From: Pseudonocardia sp. SCN 73-27
GTDB taxonomy: Bacteria > Actinomycetota > Actinomycetes > Mycobacteriales > Pseudonocardiaceae
Assembly: GCA_001725415.1 (NCBI GenBank)
Contig: MEGH01000013.1
Coordinates: forward strand, 1-64,000
Length of the DNA: 64,000 nucleotides
Reading direction: 5' to 3'
Part shown: piece after piece, positions 24,692-32,867 of the stretch
Numbering within the stretch: position 1 is the stretch's first letter
Layout: each line of letters begins with the position of its first letter
Made by a program: the position numbers and the translations under genes
Notes under the pieces: generated by a model
What the model saw: only the letters and a program-made list of their open reading frames with translations
Told to the model about the DNA's origin: nothing
Database searches by the model: none

Positions 24692-25879
24692 TCATCGGGT
24701 GAAGATCAGGGAGTCGCCCCACGGCGTCGTCCACTGCAGCACCTCCGCCCCCGCGATCTGCCGCGGTCCGCACTCGCCGCGCAGCTGCCGCACCATCTCG
24801 ACCAGATGGTTGTAGCCGCCGAAGTGCCCCTCCGACAGCAGCCCACCGTTGGTGTTGACGGGCAGCGCCGCCCCGACGCCCAGTCCGTGCGACGCGATCC
24901 ACCCCGGCGCTTCGCCCTCGCCGCAGAACCCGAAGCGCTCCAGCGTCATCCACACGTTGCTGGAGAACGAGTCGTACACGTAGAGGCCGTCGACGTCGTC
25001 GCGGCCGACCCCGGCCATCTCGTACACGGGATGGTGCTCGGGGCGCAGCGGGGTCTCGTCGGCGAACCCGACGCCGAGCCCGGGCCGGGAGAACAGCACG
25101 TAGCTGTCCCGGTTGGACCGGATGCTCTGCGCCCCGGCGACGCGCACCCCGTGCGTGCGCAGGTCGGCGGCCCGGTCGGCGGCGGCCAGGACCAGGCAGG
25201 TCGCGCCGTCGTTGGCCAGCGAGTAGTCACAGCGTCGGAACGGGCCCGAGATGACGGGTTCGCGCAGGTAGGACTCCTGCGTCAGCGGCTTGTCGCGCAG
25301 GATCGCCATGGGGTTGAGCCGTGCGTTCTCCCGGAACCCGATCCCGATGCGCGCCAGGTCCTCCGATGCCGCGCCGTAGCGCTCCATGTAGCGCTGCGCG
25401 ACGAGCGATGTCGCCGCACCCGGGGTGTCGACGCCGTGCACCGACCACTCACCGTGCCCGCCGCCGGTGTCGCGCAGGCCTTCGACGGTGCCGTGCCCGC
25501 CCAGCCCGCCGAGGTGGCGGGCGTAGCCGCGGCCGTTGGTGACGGTGTTGGCGATGGCGACGACGTCGGCCAGCCCCGCCATGATCGCCAGCGACGCGTG
25601 CGCGACCAGCCCCGTCGACCACCGCCCGTGCGCCCACGCCTGGTCGACGTAGCGGCAGTCCAGCCCCATGACGGCGGTGAACTCCTCGTAGTCGACGCCG
25701 GTGGGGGAGCCGTGGGCGGTGGCGAAGCCGTCGACGTCCGCGCGGTCGAGCCCGCAGTCGGCCAGCGCCGCCGTGAACGCCTCGGCCTGCAGCCGCATCG
25801 GGCTGCGCCCCAGGTCGAACCCGAACTGCTCGCTCGTGCCGACGCCGACGACGCACACGTCGGTCCCGCCCAACCTCAT
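24692..25879 (-). CDS. Thiolase-fold (SCPx/Ltp2-like) protein lacking the nucleophilic Cys
   Basis: This 395-aa protein has the thiolase duplicated fold with NTNGGLLSEGHFGGYNH near the C-terminus. At the usual nucleophile position, where thiolases have a Cys in a CxSG-type loop, it reads AWAHGRWSTGLVAHAS with no Cys. Thiolase-fold aldolases of steroid side-chain degradation (Ltp2) share this lack and cleave beta-hydroxyacyl-CoA without a thiolase Cys. By analogy this protein with its DUF35 partner may be a retro-aldolase; that is inference. It heads the operon and is divergent from a second such pair. Confidence 0.88.
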   Translation of the reverse strand: MRLGGTDVCVVGVGTSEQFGFDLGRSPMRLQAEAFTAALADCGLDRADVDGFATAHGSPTGVDYEEFTAVMGLDCRYVDQAWAHGRWSTGLVAHASLAIMAGLADVVAIANTVTNGRGYARHLGGLGGHGTVEGLRDTGGGHGEWSVHGVDTPGAATSLVAQRYMERYGAASEDLARIGIGFRENARLNPMAILRDKPLTQESYLREPVISGPFRRCDYSLANDGATCLVLAAADRAADLRTHGVRVAGAQSIRSNRDSYVLFSRPGLGVGFADETPLRPEHHPVYEMAGVGRDDVDGLYVYDSFSSNVWMTLERFGFCGEGEAPGWIASHGLGVGAALPVNTNGGLLSEGHFGGYNHLVEMVRQLRGECGPRQIAGAEVLQWTTPWGDSLIFTR

Positions 25880-26059
25880 CCGTGCCCTCCCGGTCCCGGC
25901 GCGGCGCCGAGTCTCGTCCTAACACAGCCGCGGCGCCGGACCTGAGCGGTTTCGCGATCACGGAGCCTGCGGGTCTCGGGCGAATCCGGAGGTACGGTCG
26001 TTGTGCCGCAGGGGGATGCCGCCGAAGGCCCGCGTCCCCGGACGCCGCGGGAGGTGCCG

Positions 26060-26500
26060 ATGTCGGACCAGCAGGTCGTCGACGCCGCCTGGGCGCGTCC
26101 CGTCCCGGTCCCCGACGACGTCACCGCCCCGTTCTGGGCGGCGGCACGCGAGGGCAGGCTCGTCGTGCAGCGCTGTGCGCGCTGCGGGACGTTCCAGCAT
26201 CCGCCGCGGGCGCGGTGCACGTCGTGTGGTGGCGAGCCGGTGTTCACCGAGGTCAGTGGCGACGCGACGCTGGTCAGCTGGACGACGGCGCACGACCCGG
26301 TCGTCCCCGGCCGCCCACGCGGGCTGGCACCGGTCGTCATCGTCGTCGTCGAGCTGGTGGAGCAGCCCGGACTGTGGCTGGTCTCGGATGTGGACGAGCC
26401 GGCGGAGCTGAGGATCGGCGCGAACATGTGCGTCGCGTTCGACGCCACCGCAGGCGACCAGGTGCTGCCGCGGTTCCACCCAGTCGAGGAGCCCTCGTGA
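26060..26500 (+). CDS. Zn-ribbon/OB-fold DUF35 protein (second pair)
   Basis: This 146-aa protein starts at ATG 26060 with GGGAGGTG upstream. Zinc ribbon: CARCGTFQHPPRARCTSC (four Cys); the OB-fold follows (VSGDATLVSWTTAHDPV and FDATAGDQVLPRF). It is the same family as the protein at 24214-24666 but clearly divergent. Its stop overlaps the next start (GTGA), so it is coupled to its thiolase-like partner, with order DUF35-thiolase, opposite to the divergent pair. Confidence 0.9.
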   Translation: MSDQQVVDAAWARPVPVPDDVTAPFWAAAREGRLVVQRCARCGTFQHPPRARCTSCGGEPVFTEVSGDATLVSWTTAHDPVVPGRPRGLAPVVIVVVELVEQPGLWLVSDVDEPAELRIGANMCVAFDATAGDQVLPRFHPVEEPS

Positions 26501-27681
26501 CCTGGGCGAACCGGTGTGCGGTCGCCGTCGCAGGGGTGGGGTTCTCCGCGGTCGAACGGCGCACGTCGACTCCGCTGGGCCGGTTCGCCGACGACGCCGC
26601 GGCCGCCGCGATCGCCGACGCCGGGCTCACCCCCGACGCCGTCGACGGCCTCGCCACCTACCCGACGCCGCCCTTCGAGGGTGCGGTGGCGCGCAGCGGC
26701 GAGGACATGGTCGACGTCGAGCATTTCCTGCAGGCACCCTGGGCGCGCGGCGTGCGCTGGTACTCCCAGGCCGGCGAGGGGATGATCACGACGTCGGTGC
26801 GCGACGCCGTCCACGCCCTCGCCGCGGGCGCCTGCAGCACCGTGCTGGTGTGGCGGGCGATGTACGTCCCGCCCGGCACCTACGGCACCCACGCCGGCAC
26901 CGCCGGTGGCGACGCCGCGTTCGCCGCGCCCTACGGCTGCGCGGGCGCGATCCCCTGGCACGCCCTGGCCTACCGCCGCTACCTGGAGCTCTCCGGCGGG
27001 CGGCGCGAGGCGCTGGGGGCACTCGTCGTCGGGCAGCGACGCAACGCCAACCGCAACCCGCACGCCGTCTTCGCCGACCGCCTCATGACCGCGCAGGACT
27101 ACGCCGGGGCGCGGACGGTCGCCGACCCGCTGTGCCTGTTCGACTGCGACGTGCCGGTCACCGCCGCGATCGCGCTGGTGCTGACGACGGCCGACCGGGC
27201 CCGCGACCTGCCCCGCCCACCCGTGTACGTCGCCGCCGCCGCGCAGCAGACGACGCGCCGCGAGCACCGGCTGCACTACACGATGGGCGACCACGTCGAG
27301 GCCGGGACACCGTTGGTCGACGAGCTGTGGGAGCAGTCGGGCCTCGCCCAGGCCGACGTCGGGACGGCCCAGCTCTACGACGGGTTCGCGCCCTCGGTCC
27401 TGTACTGGCTGGAGGCCGCCGGGTTCTGCGGCCGGGGCGAGGCGCTCGACTTCGTCCAGGACGGGCGCGTCGCCGTCGAGGGGAAGCTGCCGGTCAACAC
27501 CGGCGGTGGCAGCCTCTCGCAGGGCCGGATGCACGGCATGGGGCATCTCGCCGAGGCCGTCCTGCAGCTGCGCGGCGACGCGGGGGAGCGCCAGGTCGTC
27601 GACCCGCGTGCGGCGCTGGTGCTGGTCGGGTCGCCGATGCTGCGCGGCGGCGGGGTGCTCCTCACCTCGGAGGAGCTGTGA
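26497..27681 (+). CDS. Thiolase-fold (Ltp2-like) protein lacking the nucleophilic Cys (second pair)
   Basis: This 394-aa protein starts at GTG 26497 (VTWANRCAVAVAGVGFSAVER). The thiolase fold is visible from GRFADDAAAAAIADAG and the C-terminal LPVNTGGGSLSQGRMHGMGHL. The nucleophile loop reads WYSQAGEGMITTSV, without Cys, and the conserved GHPxG loop is altered to GRMHG. It is predicted to act with the upstream DUF35 protein as an acyl-CoA aldolase or a non-canonical thiolase; the chemistry is inferred from Ltp2. Two divergent copies suggest paired or successive cleavages. Confidence 0.88.
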   Translation: MTWANRCAVAVAGVGFSAVERRTSTPLGRFADDAAAAAIADAGLTPDAVDGLATYPTPPFEGAVARSGEDMVDVEHFLQAPWARGVRWYSQAGEGMITTSVRDAVHALAAGACSTVLVWRAMYVPPGTYGTHAGTAGGDAAFAAPYGCAGAIPWHALAYRRYLELSGGRREALGALVVGQRRNANRNPHAVFADRLMTAQDYAGARTVADPLCLFDCDVPVTAAIALVLTTADRARDLPRPPVYVAAAAQQTTRREHRLHYTMGDHVEAGTPLVDELWEQSGLAQADVGTAQLYDGFAPSVLYWLEAAGFCGRGEALDFVQDGRVAVEGKLPVNTGGGSLSQGRMHGMGHLAEAVLQLRGDAGERQVVDPRAALVLVGSPMLRGGGVLLTSEEL

Positions 27682-27690
27682 GCCGGCTGC

Positions 27691-28221
27691 TCAGCGTTCC
27701 TTCGGCTCGACGACGCCCGGCTCGGCCGACGCGTCGGCGGCGGGTGCGTTCGAGCGTCCCGGGAACAGCACCGACAGCCCGATGCACACCACGCCCAGCG
27801 TGATGTAGGTGTCGGGCAGGTTGAACGTCGCGAACCAGCCGGTGTGGAAGTAGTCGGCGACGGCGCCGTCGACGGTGCGGTTCACCAGGTTCGTCGCGGC
27901 ACCCGCGACGACGGCGGCGAGCCCGATCAGGCCGAGCATCGTGACGTCGGCGGCGGCGATCCACGCGTAGACGGCGATGGCGAGGGTGATCGCGCCCGTC
28001 ACGGTCACGACGACCCACAGCGGCAGGTTCGAGCCGAAGCTGAACGAGACGCCGGTGTTGTAGAACAACCGCAGCTGCAGCAGCCCGAGGTCGACGGTGC
28101 CGCCGTCGGACAGCGCCGCCTCCACGGCGATCTTCACGACCCAGGCGATCGCCGCGAGTCCGACGGCGACACTCACCAGGATCGTGCGTCTGCGCGCGGC
28201 CGACCGCGCCTTCTTGGCCAC
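27691..28221 (-). CDS. lspA: Signal peptidase II (lipoprotein signal peptidase)-like protein
   Basis: This 176-aa inner-membrane aspartyl protease has four hydrophobic helices. Family motifs are YNTGVSFSFGS, NLVNRTVDGAVADYF (first catalytic Asp) and FATFNLPDTYITLG (second catalytic Asp, normally FNxAD). It would cleave prolipoproteins before the lipidated Cys. The sequence is somewhat divergent (FNLPD for FNVAD), so it may be an accessory copy. It ends convergently 9 bp after the thiolase-like gene. Confidence 0.85.
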   Translation of the reverse strand: MAKKARSAARRRTILVSVAVGLAAIAWVVKIAVEAALSDGGTVDLGLLQLRLFYNTGVSFSFGSNLPLWVVVTVTGAITLAIAVYAWIAAADVTMLGLIGLAAVVAGAATNLVNRTVDGAVADYFHTGWFATFNLPDTYITLGVVCIGLSVLFPGRSNAPAADASAEPGVVEPKER

Positions 28222-28245
28222 GCACCCATCATGCCCGCTCCCGGG

Positions 28246-29499
28246 TCATGCCCGTCCGGCGAGCCGTTCGAGCACGGTCACCGCGGCAGCGGTCCCGTCC
28301 TCGGCGGCGAGCCGTGCACCGAGCCCCGTCGCGGCGGCCATCCGCGGGGGCCGCAGCGCGTCGCGGATCGCGTCGGTGAGCGCGGCCGCCGTGAGCTTCT
28401 CGCGGGCGATCGGCGCGGGGCCTGCGCCGAGGGCGGCGACCTGGCGGCCCCAGAAGAACTGGTCGGAGAAGAACGGGACGACGACGGTCGGCCGCCCCGC
28501 CCGCAGCCCGGCGGCGGTGGTGCCGGCACCGCCGTGGTGGACGACGGCGGCGACGCGGGGGAACAGCCAGCGGTGGGAGACGTCGTCGACGAGGAGGACG
28601 TCGGGATCGTCGGCGGCGGCCAGGCCACTCCAGCCCGAGAGCAGGACGACACGCCCGCCGGCCCGTCGTGCCGCGGCGAGCGCCGACCCGGCCAGGCCGC
28701 GGGCATCGCGGTCGGGCATCGAGCCGAAGCCCACGTACACCGGTGGCGGGCCCTCGGCCAGGAACGCCGTCAGCGCGGCGGGTGGCTCGTAGGACGGGTC
28801 GTCGGGGGCGGTCCAGTAGCCGGTGACGTGCACGTCCGGCGGCCAGTCGCCCGGCGTCGGGACGACGACGGGGGAGTAGCCGTACACCGTCGGCGGCCGC
28901 CGGCCCATCGGCCAGGTCGACGGCGGACCGGGCGGCAGGTCGGGCAGGCCGCGGGCGCGGCGCTGCGCGGCGAGCGTCGGCAGGAACGCCTTCCACAGCA
29001 GCCGGTCGGTGAGCCGCCACAGCGGACGCCGCAGGAACGCGGGGGCGTCGCGGACGCCGGGTGCGCCGGTCGGGCCGAACGTCCGCGTCGGCGTCTGCGG
29101 CTGCAGGTGCGCGGCGACGGCCTTCGCGCCGACGATCTCGGCGACCGTCGGGCCGATCGCGGCGAGCGTCGCGAACACGACGAGGTCGGCGTCGCGGCTC
29201 GCGTCGAGGGCGGCGGGCAGCGCCTGGTCGAGCGCCGGGCCGACGATCTCCGACATCCGCCGCGTCACGGTCAGCGGGTTGCGCGCGGTCAGCATCGCCT
29301 GCCCCTCCGGGCTCGCCAGCACCGCGCGCGGGTTGCCGGGCAGCGTCGCGAACTCGACGCCGGCGGCGCAGACGCCGCGGGCGAACTCGTCGTGTGTCGA
29401 GAGCCGGACCTGGTGGCCCGCGCGCCGCAGCCGGACGGCCAGCGCCAGGAACGGGTCGACGTCCCCGCGTGAACCCACCGCCAGCAGTGTGATCCGCAT
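28246..29499 (-). CDS. UGT-type (GT1) glycosyltransferase
   Basis: This 417-aa protein starts at ATG 29499 (MRITLLAVGSRGDVDPFLALA), a typical start for sterol- or macrolide-type glycosyltransferases. The C-terminal donor domain has PPVYVGFGSMP, VVHHGGAGTTAAGLRAGRPTVVVPFFSDQFFWG (the HGGxGT nucleotide-sugar motif) and a Q/D motif. It would transfer a sugar from an NDP-sugar to a lipid or secondary metabolite. No biosynthetic cluster surrounds it; the acceptor is unknown. It is divergent from a small lipoprotein gene. Confidence 0.9.
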   Translation of the reverse strand: MRITLLAVGSRGDVDPFLALAVRLRRAGHQVRLSTHDEFARGVCAAGVEFATLPGNPRAVLASPEGQAMLTARNPLTVTRRMSEIVGPALDQALPAALDASRDADLVVFATLAAIGPTVAEIVGAKAVAAHLQPQTPTRTFGPTGAPGVRDAPAFLRRPLWRLTDRLLWKAFLPTLAAQRRARGLPDLPPGPPSTWPMGRRPPTVYGYSPVVVPTPGDWPPDVHVTGYWTAPDDPSYEPPAALTAFLAEGPPPVYVGFGSMPDRDARGLAGSALAAARRAGGRVVLLSGWSGLAAADDPDVLLVDDVSHRWLFPRVAAVVHHGGAGTTAAGLRAGRPTVVVPFFSDQFFWGRQVAALGAGPAPIAREKLTAAALTDAIRDALRPPRMAAATGLGARLAAEDGTAAAVTVLERLAGRA

Positions 29500-29617
29500 G
29501 ACAATGATCCTTCCGGACCGGCCGTCGCGCTGCGTCACGGACCCGGCCAGGTTGCGCCGGTCGGGCGGATCCGGAAAACATGACCGGACGGGCGAAGGTG
29601 GGGCGGAAGGGGACGAG

Positions 29618-30013
29618 GTGGCTCGGAGCCGGGTGGCGACGCTGGTCACAACGCTGGCCGTGGCGGTCCTCGCGCTGACGGGCTGCACGGTGGCGACCGC
29701 GGGGACGGGTGTCGCCGAACGTGCCGACCGGCCGCTCACCCCCTCGCTGGAGGGCACCGTGTGGTCGGGCACCGACTCCGACGGCCGCTACTACGTCTTC
29801 CGCTTCAAGGCCGGCTCACGGCTCGCCTACACCAGCCCGACAGGCACGTTCGACAAGTCCAGCGACACCTGGACCCAGCGCGGCGCGACGATCACGCTCA
29901 CCTTCAACAGCGGCTACGCCGTCTACAAGGGATCGATCGTCGGCAACGACATGGGCGGTCGCGCGTCGAACGTCGTCGGCAAGAAGTGGGAGTGGTCGGT
30001 CCGCAAGCAGTAG
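29618..30013 (+). CDS. Predicted lipoprotein
   Basis: This 131-aa protein starts at GTG 29618. The signal peptide VATLVTTLAVAVLALTGC ends in a lipobox (LTGC), so it should be lipidated and anchored outside the membrane. The mature part is a small beta-rich domain (EGTVWSGTDSDGRYYVFRFKAGSRLAY, TWTQRGATITLTFNSGYAVYKGSI) that resembles lipocalin-like stress or copper-binding lipoproteins, but no ligand residues can be named. Confidence 0.75.
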   Translation: MARSRVATLVTTLAVAVLALTGCTVATAGTGVAERADRPLTPSLEGTVWSGTDSDGRYYVFRFKAGSRLAYTSPTGTFDKSSDTWTQRGATITLTFNSGYAVYKGSIVGNDMGGRASNVVGKKWEWSVRKQ

Positions 30014-30072
30014 CCGCCACTTTCTGCGGATCGGCCCTCGTGCTCCCGGCCGTGAGCGGTTGGACTCGGGCC

Positions 30073-30723
30073 ATGGTCATCGATGCGGCGGCGGCCGCGG
30101 GGATCGCGGCGGTGGCACTGGGGCTCGTCCTCACACCCGGGCCGAACATGCTGTACCTGGTGTCGCGCAGCATCACCCAGGGCCGCCGCGCCGGTCTCGT
30201 GTCGCTGCTGGGCGTCGCGGCGGGGTTCGGGGTGTACCTGGTGGCCGCGGCGGCGGGCGTCGCGTCGCTGTTCGCGGCGGTCCCGGCGGCCTACACGGTG
30301 CTGAAGATCGCGGGCGCGGCCTACCTGCTGTACCTGGCGTTCCGGGCGCTGCGCCCAGGTGGCGACGCGGTGTTCGCCGCGAAGGAGCTGCCCGCCGACC
30401 CGACGTGGCGGCTGTTCACCATGGGGCTCACGACGAACCTGCTGAACCCGAAGATCGCGGTGCTCTACGTGGCGTTGCTGCCGCAGTTCGTCGATCCGGC
30501 CGGGGCGCCGGTGTGGGAGCAGAGCCTGGCGCTGGGGGTGGTGCAGATCGTCGTCGCACTGACGGTGAACGCGCTGATCGTCTGCTCGGCGGCGACGCTG
30601 GCCCGGGTCCTGGGCGGGCGGCCGTCGTGGGTGCGGCTGCAGCGTTGGCTGATGGGCGGCGTGCTCGGCGCCCTGGCGGTGAAACTGTTGCTCGACCGCG
30701 CCCCGGCCCCGGCTGCGCCCTGA
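30073..30723 (+). CDS. LysE/RhtB-family amino-acid or metabolite exporter
   Basis: This 216-aa inner-membrane protein starts at ATG 30073. It has six hydrophobic helices with LTPGPNMLYLVSRSITQGRRAG, the LysE signature, at the end of helix 1 and the NLLNPKIAVLYVALLPQFV segment at helix 4. It exports amino acids or related solutes in exchange for protons. No regulator is adjacent. The substrate cannot be inferred. Confidence 0.92.
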   Translation: MVIDAAAAAGIAAVALGLVLTPGPNMLYLVSRSITQGRRAGLVSLLGVAAGFGVYLVAAAAGVASLFAAVPAAYTVLKIAGAAYLLYLAFRALRPGGDAVFAAKELPADPTWRLFTMGLTTNLLNPKIAVLYVALLPQFVDPAGAPVWEQSLALGVVQIVVALTVNALIVCSAATLARVLGGRPSWVRLQRWLMGGVLGALAVKLLLDRAPAPAAP

Positions 30724-30730
30724 CCGGAAA

Positions 30731-30770
30731 GCCGTCGAGTTCGACACCTGACTGCTTCGATCATGCTCGG
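30731..30770. repeat. Short conserved element after a transporter gene, copy 1
   Basis: CGTCGAGTTCGACACC followed by a spaced GAC-GCT-GA-CATG pattern. A similar stretch lies at 37215-37254, also immediately after a transporter stop codon. It contains the palindrome GTCGAGTTCGAC. Function unknown; possibly a terminator or small dispersed repeat. Confidence 0.4.
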
Positions 30771-30810
30771 CACCAGTCTCCTGTCGGACTCGGCGAGGTC
30801 GGTCGGGGGC

Positions 30811-32145
30811 TCAGAACTCCGGCAGCCACTCCTCGGCCAGCGCCCGGGCGGCGACGGTGCAGTCCAGCAGGGCCAGGATGTTCGTCCAGCCCGAGAGCAC
30901 CCGGACGATCACCAAGTGCTGCGGGGGAAGCGCGAGCGACCGGAGCGCCTTCCCGCGCAGGTCGAGTACGCGCGAGCCCTCCTGCGCCATCCACGCCCGG
31001 TGGAAGCGGAAGGTGTCGGTGCGCAGCGGGTCGGCGAGCGCGCCGATGTAGCGCAGCACGTCCTCGGCAGGGACGTCCCCGCCGACGAACCCCTCCGCCA
31101 GCATCAGCCGCATCATCTTCGCGGGCTCGGCGTCGGCGACGTGGCGCAGGATGCGCGCCAGCACCGGTGGGAAGCCGTCGGGAAGCTCGGCGACCGCACC
31201 GAAGTCGATCATCGCGAGCCGGCCGTCGGACAGCACCATGAAGTTGCCCGGGTGCGGGTCGGCGTGCAGCATCCCCGCGCGCTCGGGGGACGAGAACATC
31301 GTCTGGATGATCGTGTGCGCCCAGTCGTCGCGCAGGGCCTGCTCGCGGGCGGTCGCGGCGGGCCGGGCGGTCATCGTGCCCAGCGACACCCCGTCGAGCC
31401 ACTCCGACACGATCACCTTCGGCGCCGACGCGACGACGGCGGGCACGTGCAGATCCGGGTCGCCGGCGTAGGCGGCGGCGAAGCGGCGCTGGCGGTCGGC
31501 CTCGGCGCGGTAGTCGAGCTCGTCGAGCATCCGGTCACGCAGCTCCCGCACCAGAGCCTTGGCGTCGAGAGCGGGCACGATGAGCGTGAACAGCCTGGAG
31601 AAGCGCTCGAGGGTGCGCAGGTCGGCGTCGAGGGCGTCACCGGCACCCGGGTACTGGATCTTGACGGCGACCTCGCGCCCGTCGGCCCACACCGCGTGGT
31701 GCACCTGGCCGACGCTGGCGGCCGCGGCCGGGGTGTCGTCGAAGGAGCGGAAGCGGCGCTGCCAGTCGCGACCGAGCTGCTCGGCGAGCACTGCGTGCAC
31801 CGTCTTCGCGGGCATCGTCGGGCCCGCGGACTGCAGCTTGGCCAGCGCCCGCTGGTAGGGCTCGGCGATCTCGGCCGGGATCATCGAGTCGTACACCGAC
31901 AGGGCCTGGCCGATCTTCATCGCGCCACCCTTGAGCTGGCCGAGCACGGCGAACAGCTGCTCGGCGTTGCGCTCCATCGCGCTCGCCGAGACCTGCTCCG
32001 CGTCGGCACCGGCGAGACGCCTGCCCCAGCCGGCGACGGCCCGGCCACCGAAGGCCAGGGGCAGCGCGGCGATCCGGGCCGAACGGGCCATCGTGCCCAT
32101 CGGGATACCGGCAGCGGGGACCTCGCAGGACGCCGTGTTCGTCAT
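30811..32145 (-). CDS. ABC1/UbiB-family atypical kinase
   Basis: This 444-aa protein starts at ATG 32145. Diagnostic motifs are KIGQ (KGGAMKIGQALS), the Ala-rich loop AAAASVGQVH that replaces the glycine-rich loop, EVAVKIQYPG with the ATP-binding Lys, HADPHPGNF and MIDFGAV. UbiB/Coq8 proteins are ATPases that support quinone or isoprenoid lipid metabolism at the membrane. Actinobacteria make menaquinone, so the target here is unclear. It is transcribed alone. Confidence 0.92.
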   Translation of the reverse strand: MTNTASCEVPAAGIPMGTMARSARIAALPLAFGGRAVAGWGRRLAGADAEQVSASAMERNAEQLFAVLGQLKGGAMKIGQALSVYDSMIPAEIAEPYQRALAKLQSAGPTMPAKTVHAVLAEQLGRDWQRRFRSFDDTPAAAASVGQVHHAVWADGREVAVKIQYPGAGDALDADLRTLERFSRLFTLIVPALDAKALVRELRDRMLDELDYRAEADRQRRFAAAYAGDPDLHVPAVVASAPKVIVSEWLDGVSLGTMTARPAATAREQALRDDWAHTIIQTMFSSPERAGMLHADPHPGNFMVLSDGRLAMIDFGAVAELPDGFPPVLARILRHVADAEPAKMMRLMLAEGFVGGDVPAEDVLRYIGALADPLRTDTFRFHRAWMAQEGSRVLDLRGKALRSLALPPQHLVIVRVLSGWTNILALLDCTVAARALAEEWLPEF

Positions 32146-32160
32146 GAGGAGAATCGTGCC

Positions 32161-32245
32161 GACGCGGGAGCCCCGCGTCGTGGGGGATGACCCCGAAGTC
32201 GGGGTGTGGCCACCCTCCCTCTCCTGGGGGAGGGCCACCCTCGGG
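32161..32245. terminator. Cluster of hairpins between two minus-strand genes
   Basis: Three successive inverted repeats: GACGCGGG/CCCGCGTC (32161-32179), ACCCCGA/TCGGGGT (32190-32205) and a CCCTCCC/GGGAGGG hairpin (about 32214-32236). Together they probably end the DUF1697 transcript and lie in the leader of the ABC1 kinase gene. Confidence 0.55.
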
Positions 32246-32251
32246 TCACCC

Positions 32252-32791
32252 CTACGCGGCGAGCATCTCCGCGAGCTTGGTGACGGTGTTCCAGTTCCGT
32301 CCGGTGACGGTCACGCCCCATTTCTTGGCGACGAACGTCGCCACGTCGGGGGCTTTGAGAACGCCGTCGGGGCACCACTGGTAGATCACGCGGTCGCCGA
32401 GACGCGCCCGGTCCGGGTCGAGGGCGACGGCGTCGAACTCCTTCACCGTGGCCGCGGACGGCGCGTCGGAGAGGAAGAGCACCATCATCCGTGAGCCGTT
32501 GTCGGCGACGTCGGTGAACGGGTGCGCCGCGATGATCGCGTCGATCTCCGCCTTCGTGACGACGACGACCTCGATGGCGACGCCGTACTCGGACTCGAGC
32601 GCCTTCTCGACCTTCGCGCCCACCTTCGCCGGCGTCGTCCGGGAGGCGCCGACGACGGCGTTGCCACTCTGCAGGTGGGTGCGCACGTCGTCGAACCCGA
32701 GGCCCGTCAGCAGTTCGCGCAGCTCGGCCATGGGGACCTTGCGGTTCCCACCGACGTTGACCCCGCGCAGCAGCACCGCGTACTTCGGCAT
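32252..32791 (-). CDS. DUF1697-family protein
   Basis: This 179-aa soluble protein starts with MPKYAVLLRGVNVGGNRKVPMAELRELLTGLGF, the highly conserved DUF1697 N-terminus, followed by VRTHLQSGNAV and ending TGRNWNTVTKLAEML, also characteristic. The family is widespread and its function is unknown. It is a single-gene unit bounded by hairpins downstream. Confidence 0.92.
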   Translation of the reverse strand: MPKYAVLLRGVNVGGNRKVPMAELRELLTGLGFDDVRTHLQSGNAVVGASRTTPAKVGAKVEKALESEYGVAIEVVVVTKAEIDAIIAAHPFTDVADNGSRMMVLFLSDAPSAATVKEFDAVALDPDRARLGDRVIYQWCPDGVLKAPDVATFVAKKWGVTVTGRNWNTVTKLAEMLAA

Positions 32792-32867
32792 CGGCGCAGA
32801 CTAGCGCCGCGCCGATCATCCGCGCCGATCATCCGCGCCGGTCATCCGGGCTGGTCGTCCGTGCGGC

